Assembly (NCBI GenBank): GCA_964590495.1
Contig: CAZPWQ010000138.1
Location: 1 to 8,559 of the forward strand
From: CAZPWQ01 sp964590495
Lineage (GTDB): Bacteria; Bacteroidota; Rhodothermia; Balneolales; Balneolaceae
Direction: 5' to 3'
DNA: 8,559 nucleotides
Both the position numbers and the translations under genes were made by a program. The notes beneath the pieces were generated by a model that ran no database searches, was not told the origin of the DNA, and saw nothing but the letters and a program-made list of their open reading frames with translations. Shown piece by piece: positions 1 through 7,281 of the stretch. Each line of letters opens with the position of its first letter. Position 1 is the stretch's first letter.

Positions 1-136
1 TAAAAGTACGATAGTTGATAGTTTCGGGAGTCAAGACTTCGCCGTGCGACCGAGATAAAATAGTCTCAGGTGACGCAAGAGAAATTCCGATGCTGTCGAA
101 GTCTTTCGAAACTGTTAATGTATTAGTAGTCGGCAA
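1..136 (-). CDS. rpoC: RNA polymerase beta' subunit, N-terminal 45 codons (partial)
   Basis: This is the first part of the largest subunit of core RNA polymerase, cut off by the window edge. Reading the minus strand from a TTG at 136-134 gives an open frame to the edge. Residues about 18-45 contain LASPETILSRSHGEVLTPET followed by INYRTF, the conserved beta' N-terminal segment that in the family precedes the zinc-binding and clamp region (not reached here). TTG is the start because an in-frame TAA lies shortly upstream, no ATG or GTG lies between, and GGAGG (148-144) sits 7 nt before it. It is 50 nt downstream of rpoB, the usual rpoBC arrangement. The first translated codon is Met despite TTG. 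The gene identity is certain; the start is well supported. Confidence 0.95.
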   Translation of the reverse strand, partial: MPTTNTLTVSKDFDSIGISLASPETILSRSHGEVLTPETINYRTF

Positions 137-148
137 GGAAGTACCTCC
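137..148 (-). promoter_or_regulatory. Strong Shine-Dalgarno for the rpoC TTG start
   Basis: The mRNA reads CCGGAGGUACUUCC and then UUG. The GGAGG core (148-144) is close to a full match to the 16S anti-SD and has 7-nt spacing. It decides the TTG start. The same stretch can form a weak 4-bp hairpin, GGAG with UUCC around a GUAC loop, or a register pairing GAGG with CCUU that includes the first two bases of the start codon. Neither fold is strong alone; the parallel with rpoB makes it notable. Confidence 0.8.
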
Positions 149-186
149 GGATTGACTTTATTTAACAGTATAATTTCTTTACTGAA

Positions 187-3100
187 TTAATTTATGTGTA
201 TTTCTAGACCAAGTCCCATAAGCTCGCGCAACAGAACTTTGAATGATTCAGGTACATCGCCTTCTGGCAGGTTTTCACCTTTTACAATTGCTTCATAGAC
301 GCGTGATCGGCCTTTGACATCATCACTTTTTACAGTAAGCATCTCTTTGAGTACATTGGAAGCGCCATAGGCATAAAGTGCCCAAACCTCCATCTCTCCG
401 AGACGCTGACCCCCAAATTGAGCTTTACCTCCCAACGGTTGTTGAGTAATAAGTGAATATGGACCAATTGAACGCGCATGCATCTTATCTTCAATCAAGT
501 GATTAAGCTTGAGCATGTATATATATCCGACTGTCGTCGGTTGATCCATCGGTTCACCCGACCGGCCGTCGTAGAGTGTTACACGTCCGTCTTCGGGTAA
601 GCCCGCTTTTTTCATCTGCTCTTTTACCTGTTCTTCGGTGGCGCCGTCAAAGATAGGTGATGCAAACTTCACACCCAGCTCTTTAGCTGCCCATCCGAGA
701 ATGGTTTCATAAATCTGTCCGAGGTTCATTCGAGACGGAACGCCAAGCGGATTAAGGCAGATATCGACAGGAGTACCATCTTCCATATACGGCATATCCT
801 CAACGGGAACAACCTTGGCAATAACACCTTTATTTCCGTGTCTGCCGGCCATCTTATCACCTACCTGTAACTTGCGCTTTTTGGCGACGTAAACTTTGGC
901 CTTTTGAATGATTCCCGGCGGCAGATCATCTCCAACCTGGATCTGATATTTGCGCCGCTTGGCTTCTGTATCAATTTCGCGGCGAAGATCCCGGTAATTT
1001 TTAAATAGCAGTCTTACATGTTCAACCAATTCATCATCGGTTGCCCAGTCTATATTTTCATTAATATTAACCGGATCGAGCTCTTCAAAGTCTGATTTAC
1101 GATATTTTTCACCTTTTGAGATAAGTTCCACACTGTTGAAATCATACACACCCGGTGAGGTTTTATCGCGCAACAGGGTATAGAGTTTATCTACCATTTG
1201 ACTGTTGAGCTCAGATACCTTTTGAGCATGTCGTTCATTTTCCTGCTCAACTTGTTTCTTCTCTTCCTTCCTGGAAATTTGTTCATCGCGCTTTCTGCTG
1301 AACAATTTTGTATCAATAACAGTACCAGAGACACCCGGAGGCACTTTCAGAGAAGCATCTTTAACATCTCCGGCTTTATCACCGAAAATAGCTCTCAGCA
1401 GTTTTTCTTCCGGAGTAGGATCGGTTTCGCCCTTGGGCGTAATCTTACCTACAAGAATATCACCATGGCTGATTTTAGCACCAACCCTGATAATACCCTG
1501 TTCGTCAAGATCGGCAGTAGCCTCTTCACTTACATTGGGAATTTCGCGGGTCAGTTCTTCTTCTCCGCGTTTGGTATCTCTTACCTGCTGTTCGAATTCC
1601 TCAATGTGAATAGAGGTATAGATATCATCCTGAACAATACGCTCGCTCACAACGATAGCATCCTCAAAGTTGTAACCACGCCACGGCATAAAGCCTACCA
1701 GCAGGTTACGACCGAGCGCAAGTTCACCTCCGTCGGTAGCACAGCCATCGGCCAGCGTCTGACCCTTTTTAACCTTTTCACCAACTTCAACAATCGGCTT
1801 TTGGTTGATGGTGGTATCCTGGTTCGTACGTTCGAATTTTGACAGTTTATAAGCCTTGATTCCCTCGTCGAAGTAGCACTGTTGTTCCATATCCGTCCGG
1901 TCATACTTGATCCGGATTTCCTCGGAACTAACGTATACAACTTCACCGTCTTCACCCGCCGTAATTATAGCACGGGAATCCTTTGCGGCACGGTGCTCTA
2001 ATCCGGTACCTACAACCGGAGCTTCCGGCCGTAATAACGGTACTGCCTGACGCTGCATGTTTGATCCCATAAGAGCACGGTTTGCATCATTATGCTCAAT
2101 AAAGGGAATTAACGCAGCGGCAACCGATGTAATCTGATTAGTCGAGACATCCATATATTCGATTTCCTCAGGCTTGGCCAGTCCGACCTCACCGTCACGG
2201 AAACGGGAAAATATGTTTTCACTTTTAAAAGCACCCTTGCTATCCAGAGCGGCGTTAGCCTGTGCAATTATCGTTTCGTCCTCCTGTTCGGCTGACAGAT
2301 ATTCGATCTCTTCACTTACTTTTCCATCCTTCAGCTTACGATAAGGGGTTTCTATAAATCCGAAATCATTCACTTTGGCATGGACGCACAGCGAGGATAT
2401 AAGACCAATATTAGGCCCTTCCGGTGTTTCAATCGGGCAGAGACGTCCATAGTGTGTATAGTGAACATCACGAACCTCAAATCCGGCCCGCTCACGGGTA
2501 AGTCCTCCCGGGCCTAATGCCGACATACGTCGCTTGTGTGTCAACTCAGCAATGGGATTAGTCTGGTCCATAAACTGCGACAGCTGGTTCGTCCCGAAGA
2601 ACGTATTGATAACACTCGAAATCGTCCGGGCGTTAACCAGATCCTGCGGCGTCAGCTGTTCGGCATCCCGCGAGTTCATTCGCTCTTTTATCGTACGTGA
2701 CATCCGGGCCAAACCGATGGAGAACTGCTGTCCCAACTGCTCACCAATAGTGCGAACGCGCCGATTGCTTAAATGATCAATGTCATCAACCTGCGATTTC
2801 ATATTCTTCAGGCGAATGACCTCTTTTATAATCGCTACAATATCTTCCTTAACAAGATAGCGGATATCCATATCCACATCCTGCTTCAGGCGTTTGTTCA
2901 GGCGGTAACGTCCGACTTCACCGAGATCATACTTCTTATCGCTGAAGAACAGACGTTCCAGTACCTGACGTGCTGTCTCCGGATCGGGCATCTCCCCTGT
3001 CCGGATCTGTTTGTAAATTTCTCCGAGAGCCGATTTTTCGTCATGCGTAGGGTCCTTACGGATCGTATTCATAAATACATCCCGCTCGGAATCCTCGGGA

Positions 3101-4020
3101 GACATATTCTGGACTCTCACTTTCTCAATACCGGCTTCCTTGAAGATACCGTAATCGTCTTCCGTTATTTCATGATCTCGTTCCAGAAGCATTTCCCGGT
3201 TTAGGGCTTCCGTTACCTCGCCGGTTTCATCATCAACGACCTCTTCCATTTTCTCTTCAGTGATATCCACTGCAAGACGTTTGCCGACGAGTTCTTTATT
3301 AAATTTCTTCTTTGTACTGAACTTGATTTCCTCTGAAAGTTCAAAAAGATTGAATAACTCTTCATCCGTTGAATAGCCCAGAGCACGAAGCAAGGTAGTA
3401 AAAGGAACTTTTTTCTTGCGGTCGATATAAGCCCATAATACGTCGCGAATATCCGTAGAAAACTCAATCCATGAACCTTTGAACGGAATAACCCGGGCGT
3501 TATAAAGCTGGGTGCCGTTAGGATGGACATTCTGACCGAAAAACGCACCCGGCGACCGGTGGAGTTGACTAACGATTACACGCTCAGCACCATTAATAAT
3601 AAAAGTACCGCGTTCCGTCATCCATGGCAGATCTCCCAGGAATACTTCCTGTTCGATTGTTTCAGTAGCTTCATCGTCATCATCCACTGCCGATAACCGA
3701 AGTTTCGCTTTCAACGGAACAGCATACGAAAGGCCACGTTCCTGGCATTCTTTCATGCTGTATTTCGGAGTATCTACACTATAGTAAAGAAACTCCAGGA
3801 TATGAGTTTCCCGGGAATCCTGTATGGGAAAATTATCATTAAATATTTTCTGAAGCCCTTGATTTTTTCGATCTTCGGGTGCAATATCCAGTTGTGTGAA
3901 ATCGCCAAACGATTCCAGCTGAATATCCAAAAAATCGGGATAATCATGGACGTGTTCTGTACTGGCAAATGATAAACGGTCAGTAAAAGGAATTTTTTCC
4001 ATTTTGCTATGTTTACTCAA
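187..4020 (-). CDS. rpoB: RNA polymerase beta subunit
   Basis: This is the second largest subunit of core RNA polymerase, forming one side of the active-site cleft and the rifampicin pocket. It has 1277 residues, normal for Bacteroidota-type beta. The rifampicin region is residues about 476-507 (nt 2500-2595). L480, D485, H495 and S500 match E. coli L511, D516, H526 and S531, so I infer a rifampicin-sensitive pocket. It is followed by the GLTRERAGFEVRDVH block and CPIETPEGPNIGLI. The catalytic lysines K1056 and K1064 lie in GDKMAGRHGNKGV (E. coli K1065 and K1073). The C-terminus has GGKAQFGGQRLGEMEVWALY, which contacts beta'. The start is TTG at 4020-4018, chosen because AAAGGAG lies 8 nt before it. 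An ATG six codons in (4002-4000) would be about 26 nt from that SD and has none of its own. It lies between rplL (166-nt gap) and rpoC (50-nt gap). Confidence 0.98.
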   Translation of the reverse strand: MSKHSKMEKIPFTDRLSFASTEHVHDYPDFLDIQLESFGDFTQLDIAPEDRKNQGLQKIFNDNFPIQDSRETHILEFLYYSVDTPKYSMKECQERGLSYAVPLKAKLRLSAVDDDDEATETIEQEVFLGDLPWMTERGTFIINGAERVIVSQLHRSPGAFFGQNVHPNGTQLYNARVIPFKGSWIEFSTDIRDVLWAYIDRKKKVPFTTLLRALGYSTDEELFNLFELSEEIKFSTKKKFNKELVGKRLAVDITEEKMEEVVDDETGEVTEALNREMLLERDHEITEDDYGIFKEAGIEKVRVQNMSPEDSERDVFMNTIRKDPTHDEKSALGEIYKQIRTGEMPDPETARQVLERLFFSDKKYDLGEVGRYRLNKRLKQDVDMDIRYLVKEDIVAIIKEVIRLKNMKSQVDDIDHLSNRRVRTIGEQLGQQFSIGLARMSRTIKERMNSRDAEQLTPQDLVNARTISSVINTFFGTNQLSQFMDQTNPIAELTHKRRMSALGPGGLTRERAGFEVRDVHYTHYGRLCPIETPEGPNIGLISSLCVHAKVNDFGFIETPYRKLKDGKVSEEIEYLSAEQEDETIIAQANAALDSKGAFKSENIFSRFRDGEVGLAKPEEIEYMDVSTNQITSVAAALIPFIEHNDANRALMGSNMQRQAVPLLRPEAPVVGTGLEHRAAKDSRAIITAGEDGEVVYVSSEEIRIKYDRTDMEQQCYFDEGIKAYKLSKFERTNQDTTINQKPIVEVGEKVKKGQTLADGCATDGGELALGRNLLVGFMPWRGYNFEDAIVVSERIVQDDIYTSIHIEEFEQQVRDTKRGEEELTREIPNVSEEATADLDEQGIIRVGAKISHGDILVGKITPKGETDPTPEEKLLRAIFGDKAGDVKDASLKVPPGVSGTVIDTKLFSRKRDEQISRKEEKKQVEQENERHAQKVSELNSQMVDKLYTLLRDKTSPGVYDFNSVELISKGEKYRKSDFEELDPVNINENIDWATDDELVEHVRLLFKNYRDLRREIDTEAKRRKYQIQVGDDLPPGIIQKAKVYVAKKRKLQVGDKMAGRHGNKGVIAKVVPVEDMPYMEDGTPVDICLNPLGVPSRMNLGQIYETILGWAAKELGVKFASPIFDGATEEQVKEQMKKAGLPEDGRVTLYDGRSGEPMDQPTTVGYIYMLKLNHLIEDKMHARSIGPYSLITQQPLGGKAQFGGQRLGEMEVWALYAYGASNVLKEMLTVKSDDVKGRSRVYEAIVKGENLPEGDVPESFKVLLRELMGLGLEIHIN

Positions 4021-4038
4021 AGGAACCTCTCCTTTAAA
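4016..4038 (-). promoter_or_regulatory. rpoB initiation-region hairpin masking SD and UUG start
   Basis: The mRNA has a perfect 6-bp inverted repeat, AAAGGA (4035-4030) and UCCUUU (4024-4019), around a 5-nt GAGGU loop. It extends outward by U-G, U-A and U-G to nine pairs. The 5' arm is the Shine-Dalgarno sequence and the 3' arm includes all three bases of the UUG start when the wobble pair is counted. The repeat is seen directly. That it lowers or regulates beta-subunit translation is an inference. Confidence 0.6.
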
Positions 4039-4119
4039 AATTAGTTAGATGGTGATGAGCCGGTTTTATGCTTTGGTTACCACTCTTTTCGACTGGTCAA
4101 TTTATAGTATGCAAAAGAC

Positions 4120-4133
4120 GCCAATAGCCAATA
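4120..4133. repeat. Tandem 7-bp duplication GCCAATA x2
   Basis: GCCAATA occurs twice head to tail on the plus strand (4120-4126 and 4127-4133). The second copy is one arm of the rplL-rpoB hairpin. The other arm (4147-4155) could therefore pair with either copy, which gives two hairpin registers. Too short to interpret further; slippage is a possible origin. Confidence 0.6.
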
Positions 4134-4155
4134 CCGCATGTAACGATATTGGCTA
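4125..4155 (-). other. Hairpin in the rplL-rpoB spacer (attenuator or processing site candidate)
   Basis: The 166-nt spacer 4021-4186 holds no gene. Its main structure in mRNA is UAGCCAAUA (4155-4147) pairing perfectly with UAUUGGCUA (4133-4125). It continues inward by one U-G and two G-C pairs to a 12-pair stem with a 7-nt loop. Downstream the RNA reads UUGGCGUCUUUUGC, a poor and delayed U-run, so it is not a standard terminator. In E. coli the rplL-rpoB spacer carries a partial terminator and an RNase III site that set the ratio of ribosomal protein to polymerase. A similar role here is inferred from position and structure only. Confidence 0.55.
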
Positions 4156-4158
4156 AGG

Positions 4159-4177
4159 GTAAATTGTATGTAAATTG
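4159..4177. repeat. Short direct repeat GTAAATTG x2
   Basis: GTAAATTG occurs at 4159-4166 and 4170-4177, separated by TAT (11-bp period, about one helical turn). It lies just downstream of the rplL stop codon. It could be a protein-binding direct repeat or chance in AT-rich spacer DNA; nothing else supports a function. Confidence 0.35.
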
Positions 4178-4186
4178 AAAGCTTAA

Positions 4187-4561
4187 TTATTTAAGCTCAA
4201 CTTCTGCCCCTGCTTCTTCGAGCTTGGCCTTCAATTCTTCAGCCTCTTCCTTAGAAACACCTTCTTTAACAGTATTTGGTGCTCCGTCAACAAGCTCTTT
4301 CGCTTCTTTCAGACCGAGGCCTGTAATTCCGCGAACTTCTTTAATTACAGCGATTTTTTTATCACCCTGGTTCTTGAGAATGACATCAAACTCGGTTTGT
4401 TCCTCGCCGCCGTTTTCGCCTCCGGCAGCACCACCGGCTACTACAGCAGTAGCAGATGCCGGCTTGATATCATATTCTTCCTCAAGGACCTGAGCAAGTT
4501 CATTCGCTTCTTTTACAGTTAAATTAACTAGTTGTTCAGCTAAATCTTTTACGTCAGCCAT
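4187..4561 (-). CDS. rplL: Large-subunit ribosomal protein L7/L12 (bL12)
   Basis: This is the multicopy stalk protein that recruits and activates translational GTPases such as EF-Tu. It has 124 residues, a usual length. Residues 1 to about 33 form the helical dimerisation domain that docks on L10. About 36-56 is the flexible Ala/Gly/Glu-rich hinge. From about 57 the globular C-terminal domain includes KIAVIKEVRGITGLGLKEAK (69-88), the helix-loop-helix that contacts factors. The ATG at 4561-4559 has a GGAG nine nt upstream. It follows rplJ by 55 nt. Its product is needed in several copies per L10, and the hairpin placed after it is suited to keeping rplL output above rpoB; that part is inference. 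Confidence 0.98.
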   Translation of the reverse strand: MADVKDLAEQLVNLTVKEANELAQVLEEEYDIKPASATAVVAGGAAGGENGGEEQTEFDVILKNQGDKKIAVIKEVRGITGLGLKEAKELVDGAPNTVKEGVSKEEAEELKAKLEEAGAEVELK

Positions 4562-4616
4562 TTTATATTTCTCCGATTGTTCTTTTATAGATTGAAATTC
4601 TTCGTTTGGTTATGTT

Positions 4617-5141
4617 TTATTCTTCGCCTTTTTCGGCTATTGTTTCAACAGCGCCGGCAATATTTCGACCGGGTGCCTGCAGTGCACTTACAACATTGGA
4701 AACAGGAGCAAGCAAGAGACCTGCAATATCTCCAATAACTTCACTCTTAGACTTCATTGAAGCCAATTTGTTAAGCTCTTCTTCACCGTAATAATCTCCG
4801 TCGATGATTGCAGCTTTAAACTCGGGGTTTTTTGTTTCGTCAAAAAACTTTTTAATCACTTTTGCGGGTGCAGCAAGTTCTTCCTCTACAAAGGCGAAGC
4901 CATTTTGTTCTACAAGATGGGGATACAAATTATCATATCCGCCAACTTCTTCCATGGCTCGCTTTACCAACGTGTTTTTATACACCTTGAATTTGATATT
5001 GCCTTTGAAAAATTCGCCTCGCAAAGTATTGATTTCCTTTACCGACATCCCTGAATAATTGGTTATATAAATCGCATTCGAGTTATTCAGATCTTCGGCA
5101 ATATTTTCAACAACTGCTTTCTTTTGTGCTAATGTTGGCAT
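4617..5141 (-). CDS. rplJ: Large-subunit ribosomal protein L10 (uL10)
   Basis: This is the stalk base protein: its N-terminal domain binds the 23S GTPase-associated region beside L11, and its C-terminal helix carries L12 dimers. It has 174 residues, typical. Recognised from the N-terminal AQKKAVVENIAEDL, ITNYSGMSVKEIN and YKNTLVKRAM segments. The acidic, Ala-rich C-terminus is the expected L12-binding helix. The ATG at 5141-5139 has an AGGA ten nt upstream. Only 27 nt separate it from rplA, so there is no room for the long untranslated L10-L12 autoregulatory leader seen before rplJ in some bacteria. If that control exists, its target would have to overlap rplA coding sequence. Confidence 0.97.
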   Translation of the reverse strand: MPTLAQKKAVVENIAEDLNNSNAIYITNYSGMSVKEINTLRGEFFKGNIKFKVYKNTLVKRAMEEVGGYDNLYPHLVEQNGFAFVEEELAAPAKVIKKFFDETKNPEFKAAIIDGDYYGEEELNKLASMKSKSEVIGDIAGLLLAPVSNVVSALQAPGRNIAGAVETIAEKGEE

Positions 5142-5168
5142 TGTTCAATTTTCCTGATTTATAAATTC

Positions 5169-5867
5169 CTAGACGGAAATTACAGATGAACGGTTTAAAG
5201 GTATACTCGGGCCCATGGTTGAGCTCATATACGCACTTTTGATGTAGAGTCCTTTGGCAGAAGCCGGTCGCAATCGCATAACCGTTCGCAAATATGTCAG
5301 TGCATTTTCACGAAGGTCGCTTGCATCGAAGCTTACCTTGCCGATGGATGCGTGCAGTATACCATATTTATCTACACGGAAATCTATCTTACCGGCTTTC
5401 ACCTCCTTAACAGCATCAGCAACATCATTGGTAACGGTACCGCTTTTGGGATTGGGCATCAAGCCTCTCGGTCCCAAAACACGTCCAAGTTTACCGATCT
5501 TGCCCATTACATCCGGTGTTGCGACGATTACATCTACATCCGTCCATCCTTCTTCAATTTTCTCAATATATTCATCAAGACCTGCGTAATCAGCTCCGGC
5601 CTCTTCGGCTTCTTTCTGTTTCGCTTCGTTTACCAAAGCTAAAACACGAACTTCCTTCCCCGTACCGTGCGGTAGTGAGACGGATCCGCGAACCATCTGA
5701 TCGGCATGCCGGGGATCAACTCCCAGACGTAAATCCAGATCAACTGATTCATCAAATTTAGCCGTAGAGGTTTTCTTTACCAAATCACATGCTTCCTCCA
5801 GAGTATATTCCAAATCCGGATCAATGAGCTGTGCGGCCTCTTGATACTTTTTTCCTCGTTGTGCCAT
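5169..5867 (-). CDS. rplA: Large-subunit ribosomal protein L1 (uL1)
   Basis: This protein forms the mobile L1 stalk that helps move deacylated tRNA out of the E site. In E. coli it is also the translational repressor of the L11 operon. It has 232 residues, normal. The family signature LGPRGLMPNPKSGTVT is at residues 131-146. The rRNA-binding end includes SSTMGPSIPL near the C-terminus. It starts at ATG 5867-5865, 15 nt after rplK, with no recognisable Shine-Dalgarno. Translation coupled to rplK is therefore likely. The stop is TAG, whereas most genes here use TAA. Confidence 0.98.
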   Translation of the reverse strand: MAQRGKKYQEAAQLIDPDLEYTLEEACDLVKKTSTAKFDESVDLDLRLGVDPRHADQMVRGSVSLPHGTGKEVRVLALVNEAKQKEAEEAGADYAGLDEYIEKIEEGWTDVDVIVATPDVMGKIGKLGRVLGPRGLMPNPKSGTVTNDVADAVKEVKAGKIDFRVDKYGILHASIGKVSFDASDLRENALTYLRTVMRLRPASAKGLYIKSAYMSSTMGPSIPLNRSSVISV

Positions 5868-5882
5868 AATTAATATCTAATC

Positions 5883-6314
5883 TTATTTATTTCGCAGCAC
5901 CCGAAGCCCCATGCTTCTGGCTGTCCCTGCTATCATTTCAGCAGCGTTTTCTACTTCAAAAGCGTTGAGATCTTCCATTTTCTGCTCTGCAATTTCCTTG
6001 CACTGGGTCCAGGTTACCTGGCCAACCTTGGTACGGTTTGGCTCACCGGAACCTGATTTAATACCGGCAGCTTGCTTCAGCAATACTGCAGCAGGCGGAG
6101 TTTTGGTTTTGAATGTGAAGGATTTATCCTGATACACAGTAATTTCAACCGGAATAATCGTTCCGGCATCTTCCTGTGTAGCAGCATTGAATGCCTTGCA
6201 AAACTCCATAATGTTAATCCCAGCCTGACCTAACGCAGGTCCAACCGGTGGAGCAGGGTTTGCCTGTCCGCCGCGAATCTGGAGCTTAAGTACTGTATCT
6301 ACTTTTTTTGCCAT
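5883..6314 (-). CDS. rplK: Large-subunit ribosomal protein L11 (uL11)
   Basis: This protein binds the 23S GTPase-associated region at the stalk base, takes part in factor turnover and in stringent activation of RelA, and forms the thiostrepton site with rRNA. It has 143 residues. Residues 15-31 (GGQANPAPPVGPALGQA) are the proline-rich N-terminal segment that contacts thiostrepton. Residues about 73-143 are the rRNA-binding domain, with GSGEPNRTKVGQVT at 88-101. The ATG at 6314-6312 has no clear Shine-Dalgarno. The 61-nt leader after nusG contains a match to the antisense of 23S rRNA, listed separately. It is the first ribosomal protein gene of the run. Confidence 0.98.
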   Translation of the reverse strand: MAKKVDTVLKLQIRGGQANPAPPVGPALGQAGINIMEFCKAFNAATQEDAGTIIPVEITVYQDKSFTFKTKTPPAAVLLKQAAGIKSGSGEPNRTKVGQVTWTQCKEIAEQKMEDLNAFEVENAAEMIAGTARSMGLRVLRNK

Positions 6315-6349
6315 TTTAATTTACTGCTTGTACTTATATGTTTATTGCC

Positions 6350-6364
6350 GCGTAATAGCTCACT
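6350..6364 (-). other. rplK leader segment antisense to conserved 23S rRNA
   Basis: The plus strand here reads GCGTAATAGCTCACT, which from memory is identical to a conserved part of bacterial 23S rRNA at the end of the L11-binding GTPase-associated domain (E. coli about nt 1093-1107). The rplK mRNA therefore carries the complement, AGUGAGCUAUUACGC, 36 to 50 nt before the L11 start codon. Flanking bases do not continue the match. The sequence is certain; the rRNA identity is recalled and the host's own 23S is unseen. Function, if any, is unknown. Confidence 0.45.
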
Positions 6365-6375
6365 TTTGTTAAGGG

Positions 6376-6942
6376 TCAAGTTGCAGGTTCTACCTGGTTC
6401 ACATCAACTTCAACCGGGGTCTTTCGACCAAATATACTTACGAGAACACGTAACTTTAATTTATCTGTGTTTACTTCCTGTACTGTTCCGTCAAAATCTT
6501 TAAAGGGTCCGTCAATAACTTTTACCAAATCTCCTTCATCATAGGGTATTTCAATCTTGCCACCCTTTTCAAGCATTTCCTGGCTGTCCTGGACACGACC
6601 AAGGATCCTGTCCACTTCCCTCTTTCGCAGGGGATTGGGAACATGATCGTTTTTACCACTCTTCAGAAAGCCAATGGTTGAAGGAGCACCCTGAACTATA
6701 TTATTAATTTCTTCATCATAAATAGTTCTCATGAGAATATACCCCGGGAAAAAATTCTTTTCGCGGGTGCGTTTCTTACCCGCACGTATTTCTACAATGG
6801 TTTCAGTCGGTATAAGAATTTCGCTTACTTTATCCTCCAATCCCTGAAGCTCGAGTTCCCGTTCCAGGTATTCCTTTACCTTCTTCTCATGATTGGAGAA
6901 GCAACGAACCACATACCACTTGTGCTGATTTTCTTCGGTCAT
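6376..6942 (-). CDS. nusG: Transcription elongation/termination factor NusG
   Basis: NusG rides on RNA polymerase, promotes processivity and links it to Rho or the leading ribosome. It has 188 residues, close to the usual 175-190. The NGN domain spans about residues 7-120, with KWYVVRCFSNHEKKVKEYL at 8-26 and FFPGYIL at 64-70. A KOW domain follows at about 135-188, with EGDLVKVIDGPFKDFDGTVQEV at 136-157 and FGRKTPVEVD at 171-180. Its ATG overlaps the secE stop as ATGA (6942-6939), so ribosomes finishing secE can restart here; there is no separate Shine-Dalgarno. A paralogue such as RfaH or UpxY is unlikely given the secE-nusG-rplK context. Confidence 0.97.
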   Translation of the reverse strand: MTEENQHKWYVVRCFSNHEKKVKEYLERELELQGLEDKVSEILIPTETIVEIRAGKKRTREKNFFPGYILMRTIYDEEINNIVQGAPSTIGFLKSGKNDHVPNPLRKREVDRILGRVQDSQEMLEKGGKIEIPYDEGDLVKVIDGPFKDFDGTVQEVNTDKLKLRVLVSIFGRKTPVEVDVNQVEPAT

Positions 6943-7121
6943 TGATAAACGACTTCTAATATAGTGCTATAAACCTGGTCTACTGCAAAAATAAATGCAG
7001 ACAAGACGATGGTGAAGATCACCACCACGATAGTGTAATCCACCAGCTCCTGCTGAGAAGGCCAAGAGACTTTTTTCATCTCTTTGCGGACATCTTCTAA
7101 AAATTGTTTAATCTTATCCAT
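6939..7121 (-). CDS. secE: Preprotein translocase subunit SecE
   Basis: This is the small essential membrane subunit that clamps SecY in the protein-export channel. It has 60 residues, the short single-span form common outside the enterobacteria. An amphipathic N-terminal helix with KKVSWPS (16-22), the SecE signature, is followed by one membrane span at about residues 28-48. The ATG at 7121-7119 has only a weak AAGAU-like sequence upstream. It begins 25 nt after the end of tRNA-Trp, so tRNA processing at the 3' end should trim the 5' end of this mRNA very close to the start codon. It overlaps nusG by 4 nt. Confidence 0.96.
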   Translation of the reverse strand: MDKIKQFLEDVRKEMKKVSWPSQQELVDYTIVVVIFTIVLSAFIFAVDQVYSTILEVVYQ

Positions 7122-7146
7122 TTAGATCTTTTAACTTCAAAACTTG

Positions 7147-7241
<95 letters not shown>

Positions 7242-7281
7242 GTTTTTCATTACAGCATAATAAGATTTTCTAAATATCTTT

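Noticed and set aside
166..184. CAGTA/TACTG inverted repeat in the rpoB-rpoC gap
   Set aside because: Five pairs, AT-rich, 9-nt loop and no U-run; not distinguishable from chance.
1198..1842. 214-codon plus-strand open frame opposite rpoB
   Set aside because: It lies wholly opposite conserved rpoB codons, has no Shine-Dalgarno I can see and no recognisable protein features; it is a shadow of the coding strand.
4000..4002. ATG as the rpoB start
   Set aside because: It is six codons inside and about 26 nt from the only strong SD; TTG at 4020-4018 has correct spacing.
4080..4125. Internal rpoB promoter (TTGGCT with TACTAT at 16 nt, or a TATAAA box)
   Set aside because: Matches are 4/6 and 4/6 at best, and the Bacteroidota-type -7 box is not matched well; spacer DNA this AT-rich gives such hits by chance.
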